A program made the translations under genes and the position numbers. 64,000 nucleotides of DNA from CAYNWK01 sp964400875 (GTDB lineage: Bacteria; Chloroflexota; Anaerolineae; Anaerolineales; UBA4823), in assembly GCA_964400875.1 (NCBI GenBank), contig CAYNWK010000008.1, positions 1 to 64,000 of the forward strand, in the 5' to 3' direction. Below, piece by piece: positions 32,215 through 41,166 of this stretch. Position 1 is the first letter of the stretch; every line of letters begins with the position of its first letter. The notes below the pieces were generated by a model. That model was not told the origin of the DNA. It made no database searches and saw only the letters and a list, made by a program, of their open reading frames with translations.

Positions 32215-32814
32215 TTATCCGTGCCGGAAGTCGTCGCGCGCCTCATCGGGGTGCAGGCCGAGAGGTTCCCCAGCGACCTGCACGCCCAGGCCATTGACCG
32301 TGCGGTTGGCGTAAGCGAAATAGGCTGCCACCTGGTTGAGGTCTAGGATGGCTGCGTCGTCCAATCCGGCGGCGCGCAGCGGTTCCAGGTCTCCGGGCTG
32401 CATCTCAGCGGGGGAGAGGGTCAGTTTAGCGGCGTAAGCGCACATCGCCCGTTCGCGCCCGGTTAGCAGATCCTCCGGCGCCTTGCCGGCGGCGGCTTCG
32501 GTCAGCCTCTCTGCCAAGGAGGCGTCGCCCAGGTGGCGGGCCAGGCCGGCGCGGTGATGTTGGACGCAATAGTCGCAGCCGTTGAGCCGGGATACCAGCA
32601 CCCCGACCAACTCTCGTTCGCGATAGGAGAGCCCACTCGGCTGGCTGTGCAGGCTGGCTTTGTACAGCTCGAGGTGGGCGCGCAGCGTGCGCGGGCGCAG
32701 GCTGTGGATCCGCAGGATATTGTCGACGTGTCCGCCGGGAGTTTTGACTTGACCGTAAAGCTTTTTTAATTGCCCCCTGGCGTCTGACACCGAGATAGTC
32801 TCGATCCAGGCCAT
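32215..32814 (-). CDS. Peroxidase-related alkylhydroperoxidase (CMD) family protein
   Basis: The 199-residue protein belongs to the carboxymuconolactone decarboxylase/AhpD superfamily. It has the redox motif NGCDYCVQHHRAGL (CxxCxxxH) and LTLSPAEMQPGDLEPLRAAG, as in uncharacterised peroxidase-related enzymes. It likely removes peroxides using the two cysteines. The start at 32814 is supported by a GAGGAGA site; a longer start upstream is not. Confidence 0.85.
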   Translation of the reverse strand: MAWIETISVSDARGQLKKLYGQVKTPGGHVDNILRIHSLRPRTLRAHLELYKASLHSQPSGLSYRERELVGVLVSRLNGCDYCVQHHRAGLARHLGDASLAERLTEAAAGKAPEDLLTGRERAMCAYAAKLTLSPAEMQPGDLEPLRAAGLDDAAILDLNQVAAYFAYANRTVNGLGVQVAGEPLGLHPDEARDDFRHG

Positions 32815-32934
32815 GGTATTCTCCTCGCGTAATTTTGCTGACAGCCAAGGCTTGTTCACCCTGATAGGTTAAGGATCTTCATTCTAACACTGCAAACCTT
32901 GTAGCTATAGAACTTGCGCTTTAGAGGGAAGGAA

Positions 32935-32970
32935 GGGGTGTTTGGGCGGGCCTTCCCTCCCGAACACCCC
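32935..32970. repeat. GC-rich inverted repeat (hairpin family)
   Basis: Sixteen-base arms at 32935-32950 and 32955-32970 with two mismatches, downstream of the DUF4188 gene. The left arm GGGGTGTTTGGGCGGG is close to that of the 18215 hairpin. Confidence 0.65.
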
Positions 32971-33001
32971 TACTCTCTCGGAGTGCTGCGTAACTCCTCA
33001 G

Positions 33002-33484
33002 CTAATCGCGCGCTCCGGCATGCAGGCGACCGGCTGCGCTGTGGCGCGCTCGGTTGGCGGGGACCACCTGGGTGGCTTTGGCCAGACCGAAGAGCGGCAT
33101 ATTGTTGTAGACGCTCTCGTAATCCCCGGGACGCACCCGGTAGGTTTCATGCCAGATGCCAACGTCGCCGGCGCTGCCGATGGCGCGGTTGAAGGCGGCC
33201 CAGGCCGGCAGATGCTCGGAGCTCTTGTCCCGCGCGTAGCGCTCGAGGTGCTCGAAGGAGCGCCAGTACTGCACCATGATGGTCGGGTTGCCAAACCAGG
33301 ATTCGACCCCAAGCAAACTGTCTCCTGATTCCTGGCTGAGCTCCCGGATCATGCGGGGCATAGCCATGGCGACGGGCAGCCACTTGTGCACCTTCCACAG
33401 ACGGTTGATGCGCATGCCGATCAGGAAGACCACGAATTCATCATCAGTTTGTGCGGTGACCCTTTGTTCAATGATATTAGCCAT
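33002..33484 (-). CDS. DUF4188-family protein
   Basis: A 160-residue protein with the DUF4188 pattern: FVVFLIGMRINRLWKVHKW, FGNPTIMVQYWRSFEHLERY and a WHETYRV segment. These proteins are ferredoxin-like alpha/beta barrels related to heme-dependent or antibiotic-biosynthesis monooxygenase folds, of unknown role. It is transcribed alone. Confidence 0.8.
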   Translation of the reverse strand: MANIIEQRVTAQTDDEFVVFLIGMRINRLWKVHKWLPVAMAMPRMIRELSQESGDSLLGVESWFGNPTIMVQYWRSFEHLERYARDKSSEHLPAWAAFNRAIGSAGDVGIWHETYRVRPGDYESVYNNMPLFGLAKATQVVPANRARHSAAGRLHAGARD

Positions 33485-33526
33485 CAGAATTCCTCCGTTT
33501 GGATGTGTACATTATGAGCTCACTAG

Positions 33527-34912
33527 TTAATCCGCCGCGCCGGGAGCAGGGACAGGGGCGGGCTCCATCGCCCGCACAGACGGGTTGAGCAAGAAGATGA
33601 AGACCACCAAAGCCATCAGCCCGCCGCCGCCCACGAACACAGCGGCTACGTTCAGGTTGATCAACGCGCCGGTCAGCAGGTTCGAGAGCGGCAGCAAGCC
33701 GGCTGAGGCGAACATCAGCAGGCTCATCATGCGCCCAAGCAGGGCCTCCGGCGTACGGCGTTGCAGCCAGGTGATGAACAGGATGACCACGTAGCCGTCC
33801 GCCACGCCCATCAGACCGGTGACCAGGGCTGCCAGCGGCGTCGAGGCGATCAGACCCAAAGCCAGGATCCCCAACCCTAACCCGCTCCAGATGACGCCCA
33901 GGACGACGCCCATGCTGCGCGCGGTAGGACGGGGCAGCGCGCCGGCTAGGAGCGTGCCCAGCAATGAGCCGCCGCCAAAAGCCGACATCAGAATCCCGAA
34001 GGCCGCTGCGCCTTCAGGGAAACGCGTGTCCGCCAATACCGGGATGCCGACGCTGATCGGCCCATTGACCAGCAGGTTCGCTAGGGCGATCATCACGAAG
34101 AAAGCGCGCAGCGCGGCGTCGTTCCATACGACGGAGAGGCCTTCGCGAATGGAAGCGATCAGACTGTTTTCATCGCTTTGAAGCTGATTTGAACCGACGC
34201 TTGAGGGAACCCGCATCAGCCGCAGGGTCAGCGCTGAAATCAAAAAGGTTAGGGCGTCAAAGCCGAGAGCCAGCCCGATACCGAGGTTGTTGACCGGAGA
34301 GATATCCGGAGCTTGCGCAGAGCCGAGCAGGGCGATGATCGCGCCCGCCAGCGCTGGACCGGCGAACAGGCTGACCTGCATGGTGCCTTGCATCAGGGCG
34401 TTGGCGCTCTGCAGCCCCTGGTTCTTGACCAGTTTCGGCACGATAGCGGTCTGCGCCGGGTAGAAGAAGGCGTCTCCCAGGCCAAAGAGCAGGGCGAAGG
34501 CGTACAGCATCCACAAAGCCACTTCACCGTCCAGCACCAGGACGGCGAGCAGCCCGACCAGGATCATACGGATCAGGTTGGACGCCAGCATGACCGACCT
34601 CGGTGAGAAGCGGTCGGTCAAGGCGCCGCCGACCAGCATGAACAGCGCCCGGGGGATGCCCGCCAGCGCCAACACCGTGCCCATCGCCAGGGCCGAACCG
34701 GTCAGCTGGAGCACCAGCCAGGGCATGGCGATCAGGTAGAACTGGTCGCCCAACAGAGACACGCCCTCGCCGATCCACAGCAAACGAAAATTGCGCTGGC
34801 GGATCAGCGCGCCGAGGGCAGAGCCCGATCTTTCTGGGGAGGGTCTCCCTGCCCTGGTTTCCTGGGTAGTTCTTTTTTCACCGATTTCCTTATCCATTTC
34901 ATTTGCAAGCAC
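33527..34912 (-). CDS. MFS exporter under TetR control
   Basis: A 461-residue major facilitator with about 12 membrane segments, resembling EntS-like or macrolide-type exporters. Examples are RNFRLLWIGEGVSLLGDQFY at the first helix and GGALTDRFSPRSVM at the loop 2-3 signature. It starts with GTG behind an AAAGGAG site. An operator-like AACAGTGTTAG at 34962-34972, matching one at the tetR promoter, lies about 50 bases upstream. That makes it the likely target of the adjacent TetR protein and a probable efflux pump. Confidence 0.88.
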   Translation of the reverse strand: MLANEMDKEIGEKRTTQETRAGRPSPERSGSALGALIRQRNFRLLWIGEGVSLLGDQFYLIAMPWLVLQLTGSALAMGTVLALAGIPRALFMLVGGALTDRFSPRSVMLASNLIRMILVGLLAVLVLDGEVALWMLYAFALLFGLGDAFFYPAQTAIVPKLVKNQGLQSANALMQGTMQVSLFAGPALAGAIIALLGSAQAPDISPVNNLGIGLALGFDALTFLISALTLRLMRVPSSVGSNQLQSDENSLIASIREGLSVVWNDAALRAFFVMIALANLLVNGPISVGIPVLADTRFPEGAAAFGILMSAFGGGSLLGTLLAGALPRPTARSMGVVLGVIWSGLGLGILALGLIASTPLAALVTGLMGVADGYVVILFITWLQRRTPEALLGRMMSLLMFASAGLLPLSNLLTGALINLNVAAVFVGGGGLMALVVFIFLLNPSVRAMEPAPVPAPGAAD

Positions 34913-34958
34913 GATGTTTCTCCTTTGGTGCGCCGGGTTTCTTTACATCGTTGTATTT

Positions 34959-34976
34959 CCGAACAGTGTTAGGTTG
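34959..34976 (-). promoter_or_regulatory. Putative TetR operator upstream of the MFS gene
   Basis: Contains AACAGTGTTAG (34962-34972), an imperfect copy of the palindrome at the tetR promoter, 50 bases from the MFS start. Confidence 0.55.
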
Positions 34977-35021
34977 AAGACAAAAAAATTCGCTGGTTCT
35001 ACGACCAAGCGAAACGCAGCG

Positions 35022-35654
35022 TTATTTCCGTTTTTGTCCCAATCCTTGCAGGTAAACTTGCAGCGCACGACGGTCCGTGTTGAGGAAATCCAGGGGGAAC
35101 TTCCGCAGGTGGTGAGCTTGCAGGGTTGCCGCGCCGTGCACGACCGCCCACAGGCTGTATGAAATTTCCAACGGACCATATCCTTCGCCGCTCTGGATCA
35201 CGCCCGCGTCGATGGCCCGCTGGACGGCGTTGTATAGGATCATGAAGCTGTCTTGCGGATCGATCTCATCCAGGCGGATCGGCGCTTCGGGTTGCTCCAC
35301 TTCCTGGCGGGTGAACAGGAAGGTGAAGTGCTCGGGGTTGTCCCGGGCGAAATGGATGTAAGCCAGGCCCAGCTCGACGATGTATTCGTCAACCGGCAGG
35401 CTGCCATCCACGGCGTTTAAGACGTTGCGCAAGCGCTCGTCAGCTTCGGCGCAGACGGCCTGGATCAGGTCCTCTTTGCTGTCGAAGTATTCGTACAACC
35501 CGGCAGGGCTGTAATCGATGCGCCGGGCGATCTCGCGCAGGGAGAGCTTGTGCGGGCCTTTTTCGACCAGCAGCTTCAGGGCAGTAGTGATGATGGCCTG
35601 GCGGGTGCGCTCCTGGCGCCGTTCTCGTGGGGTGGTTGAGGTAGACATGGTCAT
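35022..35654 (-). CDS. TetR-family transcriptional repressor
   Basis: A 210-residue TetR regulator. The helix-turn-helix (about 12-60) reads TRQAIITTALKLLVEKG and LSLREIARRIDYSPAGLYEY; the rest is a ligand-binding domain of the TetR_C_33/WHG type. It sits upstream of, and in the same direction as, the MFS exporter. An operator-like palindrome overlaps its own start of transcription, so it is probably autorepressed and derepressed by an exported compound. The ATG two codons later is an alternative start. Confidence 0.9.
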   Translation of the reverse strand: MTMSTSTTPRERRQERTRQAIITTALKLLVEKGPHKLSLREIARRIDYSPAGLYEYFDSKEDLIQAVCAEADERLRNVLNAVDGSLPVDEYIVELGLAYIHFARDNPEHFTFLFTRQEVEQPEAPIRLDEIDPQDSFMILYNAVQRAIDAGVIQSGEGYGPLEISYSLWAVVHGAATLQAHHLRKFPLDFLNTDRRALQVYLQGLGQKRK

Positions 35655-35677
35655 GTATCTAAACGATATTAGTTTAC

Positions 35678-35721
35678 CTAACAGTGTTAGATATTTTAGC
35701 AAAGAAAATTCCCCATGTCAA
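35678..35721 (-). promoter_or_regulatory. tetR promoter with overlapping operator
   Basis: On the minus strand, TTGACA (35721-35716), a 17-base spacer and TAAAAT (35698-35693) form a near-consensus promoter. Just after the -10 box is the palindrome CTAACACTGTTAG (35690-35678), where a bound repressor would block initiation. Confidence 0.75.
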
Positions 35722-35786
35722 GAGGAAAATCAAGAAGTGCCAACCACTTGATCTGGTGAAGGTATTGTTTGTGCATCGCAGGCCGT

Positions 35787-36983
35787 TCAATCGGCGGCCG
35801 CGGCTTGGCCGGTCGGGGCGATCGCCAGGTTGCGGCGCCAGATGAAGATGACCGCCAGCATAGCCAACAAGAAAGGCAGGTTGAGCAGGTTTAGCACCTT
35901 CCAGTTGGCGGTGAACAGCACCGTCCCGGCTGAGAGCGAGGTGAAGGCCTGGATGCCAAAGATCAGGAAGTCGTTGGCCGCCTGGGCTTTGAAGCGCTCG
36001 GCCGGGCGATAGCTGCGGGTGAGCAGCACCGTGCCGCCGACGAAGAGAAAATTCCACCCCAGGCCCAGCAGGACGAGCGCGCCCCAGAATTGGATGAAAT
36101 GGGTGCTGACCAATCCCAGCGCCACGCAAGCCAGTAAAAGCAGCACGCCGGTCACCATCACTTTGACCATCCCCAACCGCTCTACAATGAACCCGGTGAA
36201 CAGGGAGGGCAGGTACATGGCGATGATATGGCTCTGGATCACCAGGGTGGTCTGCGCCAGGCTGAAGCCTGCGATCACGCCCATCATAGGTGGGGTAGCG
36301 GTCATGATAAAGGACATCACTCCGTAAGAGACAGCCCCGGCTAATACGGCGATCAGGTAGATGGGTTTGCCGGTCACCTCCCGCAAAGGGCGTTCGATCC
36401 CGGTGTTTTCTTCTTGCGCAGGGCTGACCTCGCGCAAGAAGAGCAGCAACAGCGCGGCGATGTTGTACAGCATCGCCAGGCTGACGAACGAGCCTGTATA
36501 CGCGCCGAAACTCAACCAATCCATCGTGCGTTTTCCAACCTCGGGCCCGAGGAATCCGGCAGCGACGCCCCCCAGGAGCACCAGGGAGACCGACCGGCCG
36601 ACGAATTGAGGCCGGACGCTCTCCGCTGCGGCGAAGCGATACTGCTGCACGAAGGCCGAGTTGCCCCCGATCAGCAGCGTCGCCAGACAGAACAGTAGAA
36701 AACTGCCCCGGCTCAGGGCGAAGGCCGCCAGCAGCGCGGCCCCTGCAGCCAGGATGGCGCCGGACACAAAACCCCTGCGCCTCCCGACGCGCTTCATCAG
36801 CAGCGAAGCCGGGATAGTCGCCAGGGCAAGGCCGACTACCATCACTGAGACCGGCAGCGTGGAAAGCGCCGGGGTGGGGGCTAACTCGGCGCCGACCAGC
36901 CCGCCAATCAGCAGCACGATAGGCGCGCCAGACAATCCCAGCGCCTGGGCGAAGCTTAGAATCGTCACGTTGCGGATGCGCAT
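35787..36983 (-). CDS. MFS transporter
   Basis: A 398-residue, twelve-span major facilitator, for example ILSFAQALGLSGAPIVLLIG at helix 1 and LMKRVGRRRGFVSGA at the conserved loop 2-3. The start at 36983 is preferred over a longer frame whose first 29 residues overlap the upstream gene and are not protein-like for this family. It follows the formyltransferase-like gene by 16 bases, so its substrate may be linked to that pathway. Confidence 0.85.
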   Translation of the reverse strand: MRIRNVTILSFAQALGLSGAPIVLLIGGLVGAELAPTPALSTLPVSVMVVGLALATIPASLLMKRVGRRRGFVSGAILAAGAALLAAFALSRGSFLLFCLATLLIGGNSAFVQQYRFAAAESVRPQFVGRSVSLVLLGGVAAGFLGPEVGKRTMDWLSFGAYTGSFVSLAMLYNIAALLLLFLREVSPAQEENTGIERPLREVTGKPIYLIAVLAGAVSYGVMSFIMTATPPMMGVIAGFSLAQTTLVIQSHIIAMYLPSLFTGFIVERLGMVKVMVTGVLLLLACVALGLVSTHFIQFWGALVLLGLGWNFLFVGGTVLLTRSYRPAERFKAQAANDFLIFGIQAFTSLSAGTVLFTANWKVLNLLNLPFLLAMLAVIFIWRRNLAIAPTGQAAAAD

Positions 36984-36999
36984 GCGTATTAAACTTGGA

Positions 37000-37791
37000 T
37001 CAGAACTGGCGAACCAGCTTAGGCTGCTTGGAAGCCAGCTTCCCAGAAAGATATTGGGCGACCATGTCATCGTCGAAGACGTTGTAGATCACGCGCAAAT
37101 GCTCCGGTTTGAAGTCGCTGGCCAGGAAGTTCTTGCCGGTGGCCCGCTGGACGTGCGTGCGCCACTTGCCATCCCGTTCGAAGGTCTCCAATAGGCGCAG
37201 CGCCTCCTGGGCCGAGGCGACCACCGCTTTGCAGGCCACGTCGTGGATGCCATCCTCGGGCGCCAGTTCGGGGACGACCTGGTGGATCACGTCCCCGGCG
37301 TCCGGTTCGGAGACGATGTAATGGAAGGTCGTGCCGGCGTAGGCCGGCTCCATGAAGTAGAAAGGCCAGAACAAGGTCGCCGCGCCGCGGTAGCGCGGTG
37401 ATAGGCCCAGGTGCAGGTTGACGGCGTGTCTGGGCAGGCTGGAGAAGAGCGGGTCCTTGATCAGGCCGCAGCCGAAGATCAACACCAGGTCGGGATCGAT
37501 CTGCTCCACGAAAGGGACGCTGGCCCGGGCGTTGAGGTCTTCGTCCCCGATCACCAGGGAAGGGCAGTCCGGTTTCACCTGCTCGCCGAAATAGCGTTCC
37601 TCGGCGGCGGCGCGGTTCTCGAAGTGGCGGACGAAGTTATCCCGATCGGTCTCGGACAGCCCGGAAGGAGGCTGGGGGATCAAGTTCTCGCGGTGCTCGA
37701 CGATGGCCCCTGCCAGGGGGAACCGGCGGTGGATGGTGTTGATGTAGTACAGGTGCCGGGGGTGGTCGCCCCCGATCCACAGGATCTTCAT
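37000..37791 (-). CDS. Formyltransferase-fold protein
   Basis: The 263-residue protein has the N-terminal formyltransferase core. Key segments are LVLIFGCGLI, NLHLGLSPRYRGAATLFWPF with the catalytic His, and DAGDVIHQV with the catalytic Asp. It has no C-terminal tRNA-binding domain, so it is more like the sugar-amine or glycinamide formyltransferases than Met-tRNA formyltransferase. The donor would be 10-formyl-THF. Its ATG overlaps the stop of the DUF4910 gene by four bases. Confidence 0.82.
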   Translation of the reverse strand: MKILWIGGDHPRHLYYINTIHRRFPLAGAIVEHRENLIPQPPSGLSETDRDNFVRHFENRAAAEERYFGEQVKPDCPSLVIGDEDLNARASVPFVEQIDPDLVLIFGCGLIKDPLFSSLPRHAVNLHLGLSPRYRGAATLFWPFYFMEPAYAGTTFHYIVSEPDAGDVIHQVVPELAPEDGIHDVACKAVVASAQEALRLLETFERDGKWRTHVQRATGKNFLASDFKPEHLRVIYNVFDDDMVAQYLSGKLASKQPKLVRQF

Positions 37792-39203
37792 GGTTTGTTT
37801 ACCTCTACGTCCGGAAGGGGTTCTATCAAGCCGTGTTGGCAGAGCATCTCCGCGGTCTCGGAAAGCTGCTTGAGCGGCAGCTCCGTCCGTTCGGCGACCG
37901 TGAGCAGCGATGTCTCGCCGTCCCCGTAAAACATCAGCCAGCGAATGGCGTCCAGCTGGTCCCCGTAGACGATGTCATCGACCGAAACCCGATAAGCGCG
38001 CTGGCGGTGGTCTTTTTCCAGGTCGAGCGCTCTTTGTTTGATCATCCCGCCGGTCTTGGGGTAGAGGCCGCGCTTGCCCAGCATCGGCTCGCTGTAAGGG
38101 TAAAGCGAGCGGTAAATGCCGTTCAGTTCCATCTTTTCGATCGCCAGCAGATAGAGGTTCAGGCTGTCAACCAGGCTCTCGCTGCTGATGAAGTCCAGGT
38201 CGTCCAGCGAAGTATGGTAGTAGACGTACTCGTAGTACTTGTCTTTGCAGATCGTGCCGATGGGGATGCGGAAGTACGGCGCCGAGTAGTGCGCTTCGTC
38301 ACTGCCATTGACGTCGAAGGGGTAGGAAACGTATTCCAGGCCCAATTCAGCGAAGGTTTGGTGGACGGCGCGGTCGATCAGATGGTCCCCAAGGAAGGTG
38401 TGCTTGTAACCGAACTTCCCCGGGCCCGCTACGGTCGTGGGGATGAAGCCGCCGGCCAGAGCGCGCATAGCGGCTTCGTTTTGGGAAAGATAGGCGATCG
38501 CGCCGATGGTCTCCGGCACGATCACGAAGCGGTAGGCATGGCGGGTGGGGCTACTGTTCTGCAGCTCGCGCAGCAAGAGCGCCCACAGGATGATGCCGGA
38601 CAGGTTGTCGTTGGCCAGCGAGGGGTGACAGCAGTAGGAGGAGATCAGGAATTCCTGCCCCGAACTGCCAGGGAGCAGCGCCTCACCGTAAGTCAGCGAA
38701 CCCGGCTCCAGAGTGGCGTCGATGCGGGCGTGATAGCGGGCTTTGCGATCCAGGCGTTGGTATTGTTCGTGGGTCAGGCAGAAGCCCCAGCTGCGGTTGT
38801 AGTAGGTCGTGCGGTAGGGTATGGCGGTGGGCAGGTCGGGCAAGGTATGCAGGTGGGCGTCGAGCTCATCAAAGGTGAGCGTCTGGTCAACCGGGACGCT
38901 GTAGTTGACCACGTGCAGGTTGCTGTCGGCGAAATCGAGCACCCGCTGACCGTCGGTGGTCTCCAGGTAAGCGCTCCGGATGTTCCATTCGTCTGGGACG
39001 GTCCAATCATAACAAACCGTGCCGGAGGGGATCTCTTTGACCTCAAATTCAGCCACCTCCTGCAGCAGGGCCAGCGTCCGGCGCACGCCATCGCCAGTGA
39101 TGCTGCGGCAGATGGGGAAAAGGATTTTGAACAGGGAACTGGCCTCCTCAGCCAGCCCAATTGGCTGGAGGTCTTGCTCGGAAGGACGCTGCGGCAATCG
39201 CAT
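37788..39203 (-). CDS. DUF4910 aminopeptidase-like protein
   Basis: A 471-residue protein of the DUF4910/DUF2172 aminopeptidase-like family. It opens with LFPICRSITGDGVRRTLALL, and SSYCCHPSLANDNLSGIILW carries the metal-binding HP and ND of M28-type zinc peptidases. A C-terminal winged-helix-like region (about 400-460) follows. Homologues occur in polysaccharide and surface-glycan gene clusters. First gene of a three-gene operon with a formyltransferase and an MFS transporter. Confidence 0.85.
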   Translation of the reverse strand: MRLPQRPSEQDLQPIGLAEEASSLFKILFPICRSITGDGVRRTLALLQEVAEFEVKEIPSGTVCYDWTVPDEWNIRSAYLETTDGQRVLDFADSNLHVVNYSVPVDQTLTFDELDAHLHTLPDLPTAIPYRTTYYNRSWGFCLTHEQYQRLDRKARYHARIDATLEPGSLTYGEALLPGSSGQEFLISSYCCHPSLANDNLSGIILWALLLRELQNSSPTRHAYRFVIVPETIGAIAYLSQNEAAMRALAGGFIPTTVAGPGKFGYKHTFLGDHLIDRAVHQTFAELGLEYVSYPFDVNGSDEAHYSAPYFRIPIGTICKDKYYEYVYYHTSLDDLDFISSESLVDSLNLYLLAIEKMELNGIYRSLYPYSEPMLGKRGLYPKTGGMIKQRALDLEKDHRQRAYRVSVDDIVYGDQLDAIRWLMFYGDGETSLLTVAERTELPLKQLSETAEMLCQHGLIEPLPDVEVNKP

Positions 39204-39322
39204 GGGGATTCACCTGTAATCTGGTCGAAGTATGGTTGCAGCCCTACCCGATCCAAGACCGTTGAGAGCAGCTTAGCCGATTTTAACCTAAAATATAGAA
39301 GATACGTAGTTCAAAGGGAACT

Positions 39323-39361
39323 GGTGGCGTTTTGACGGGCTCAGCCCCCCAAAACGCCACC
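39323..39361. repeat. Inverted repeat between divergent genes (hairpin family)
   Basis: Eighteen-base arms (39323-39340, 39344-39361) with two mismatches and a TCA loop. It lies 22 bases upstream of the HEAT-like gene start, an unusual place for a terminator. Confidence 0.65.
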
Positions 39362-39383
39362 CAATTCAATGAGAAGAGCGTGC

Positions 39384-40139
39384 ATGTCAAAACTTAACTA
39401 TTACCGGGAGATTTTGCGGAGTTTGGAAGATTGGGATGATTTCTTGATGCGGGAATCCGGGCTGCCGGGGCCGCGCGGCAACCTGGAACTGGCCCAGGCT
39501 GTCGCTGAGGAAGGAGATGAAGTCCGGTTTCGACACTACCTGGGTTACACGCCGGAGGCGGCTCCGACCAACACACCGGGCGAGTTCCTGGCTTTTTGCG
39601 GTGTGGTCGGGCTGGGCGCCCTGCTGGCCCGGGGCCGGGTAGACCTGCTTCCCGAGCTGCGTGCTTTCGCCAACGATCCTCGCTGGCGGCTGCGCGAGGC
39701 GGTCGCCATGGCCTTGCAGCGCTGGGGCGACGCCGACATGGATATGCTCCTGGACGAAATGTCCCGCTGGGTTGAGGGTACCTTGCTCGAGCAGCGCGCC
39801 GCCGCTGCCGGACTTTGCGAGCCGCGCCTGCTCGACGATGCGCAGCAGGTCGAGCAGGTACTGGCGATCCTGGACCGCATCACCGTTAACCTGGGCGGGG
39901 CCGCCGACCGGCGGAGCGAGGCTTTCAAGGCGCTGCGCAAGGGCCTGGGCTATTGCTGGAGCGTGGCGGTCGTCGCCCACCCGGAATCCGGGAAGGCTTA
40001 CATGGAGCGCTGGTTCGACAGCCAGGATCGGGATGTGCGCTGGGTGATGCGCGAAAATTTAAAGAAGAAGCGCCTGGCCCGCATGGACGCGGCCTGGACC
40101 GCAGCGTGGCTAGCAAGGTTCGACAGCGGAGGGGGTTGA
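39384..40139 (+). CDS. HEAT-repeat-like protein
   Basis: This 251-residue alpha-helical protein has HEAT-like repeats, such as FANDPRWRLREAVAMALQRW and RDVRWVMRENLKKKR, and no enzymatic motifs. It begins FLMRESGLPGPRGNLELA after a short lead. The ATG at 39384 gives a good N-terminus; one five codons earlier is possible. Function unknown. Confidence 0.72.
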   Translation: MSKLNYYREILRSLEDWDDFLMRESGLPGPRGNLELAQAVAEEGDEVRFRHYLGYTPEAAPTNTPGEFLAFCGVVGLGALLARGRVDLLPELRAFANDPRWRLREAVAMALQRWGDADMDMLLDEMSRWVEGTLLEQRAAAAGLCEPRLLDDAQQVEQVLAILDRITVNLGGAADRRSEAFKALRKGLGYCWSVAVVAHPESGKAYMERWFDSQDRDVRWVMRENLKKKRLARMDAAWTAAWLARFDSGGG

Positions 40140-40174
40140 GCGAGGATCAGCCCTGCCCGCATAACCCGATATGG

Positions 40175-40210
40175 AAAGACCTCCTGCTCGTTGAGAGACA
40201 GGAGGTCTTT
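40175..40210. terminator. Bidirectional terminator hairpin
   Basis: Perfect 12-base arms AAAGACCTCCTG and CAGGAGGTCTTT with a 12-base loop, between convergent genes. Confidence 0.85.
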
Positions 40211-40309
40211 CGTTGGGAGGAAGAGATGGATAGGTTAAACGCCCGCTGCAAGTCCCATAACGGGGACAGGTAAATCGTTCTGCCTCGCGGCAGCCCAGAT
40301 TTGACCGGT

Positions 40310-41134
40310 CTATTTGCGGCGGGTGCGTACCTGCAAAGCGTAAACGGTCAGGGCGTACATGGCGAGGGCCAGAAGCAGGCAGGCTAAAATGCCCTGCCAG
40401 ATGGCCGCCGCCTCCCAACCGGTGTTAATCAAACTGCGCATGGCTTCCAGCACGTACGTGATCGGGTTTAAACGGGCGGCGGTCTCCAGCCAGCCGTCGA
40501 GCAGCTCGATGGGCACGAAGGTCGGCGCCAGGAAGGTCAGCGGGAAGAAGATGAAGCTGGCTCCCTGGGTGGCGGCCGCGCTGCCGCTGCCCAAAGCCGC
40601 CGAGACGGTGAATCCGGCAAACCCGGTGCCTAAAAGCACCGCCAGGCCGATGACTGCCAGCAGCCCGAGGGCCCCGGTGGCCGTTTCCAACCCCAGGAGG
40701 AGGGCCACGCCGACCACCAGGCTGGCTTGCAGGCCCAGAATCATGGCGCCGGACAGGATGACGCCCAGCAGCAAAGCCGCCCGGCTGGCGGGGGTGAGCA
40801 GCAGCTTGTCAAAATAACCGCTCTCGATGTCGCGCACCAGGTTTTGAGCGGCGATGCCCGCCCCGGACAGCGAGGCGCTGACGATGGACAGCGGCAAAAT
40901 AAAGCCCAGGTAGCCGCCTTTTAAATTGGGGATGAATCCAGCCGCGGTGCCCAGGGTCGATTCGTAAATCACCAGGAAAAAGACGCTGATAGCGATCGGC
41001 GGCAGCAGCGCGGAGGGGGTGCGGAAGATGGTGACCAGGCTGCGCCAGGTCATCAGCGCAATTTGGGCCGGCAGGCTGGTCTTCTGAATTTGTTTCTGTC
41101 CGGGGAGCGCCCGGGTGAGTTCTTGGGTGGCCAT
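40310..41134 (-). CDS. ABC-2 type transporter permease
   Basis: A 274-residue permease with six predicted membrane segments of the DrrB/ABC2 family, including GAGIAAQNLVRDIESGYFDK (the signature loop) and ARLNPITYVLEAMRSLI near the C-terminus. It lies 32 bases after its ATPase partner, so the pair forms an export system for drugs, lipids or polyketides. Confidence 0.9.
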   Translation of the reverse strand: MATQELTRALPGQKQIQKTSLPAQIALMTWRSLVTIFRTPSALLPPIAISVFFLVIYESTLGTAAGFIPNLKGGYLGFILPLSIVSASLSGAGIAAQNLVRDIESGYFDKLLLTPASRAALLLGVILSGAMILGLQASLVVGVALLLGLETATGALGLLAVIGLAVLLGTGFAGFTVSAALGSGSAAATQGASFIFFPLTFLAPTFVPIELLDGWLETAARLNPITYVLEAMRSLINTGWEAAAIWQGILACLLLALAMYALTVYALQVRTRRK

Positions 41135-41166
41135 AGGTGAATAATTCCTTTTGCGGGTAGCTGCGC

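Noticed and set aside
37833..39335. Plus-strand frame of 500 codons
   Set aside because: Antisense of the DUF4910 gene, whose motifs are clear on the minus strand.
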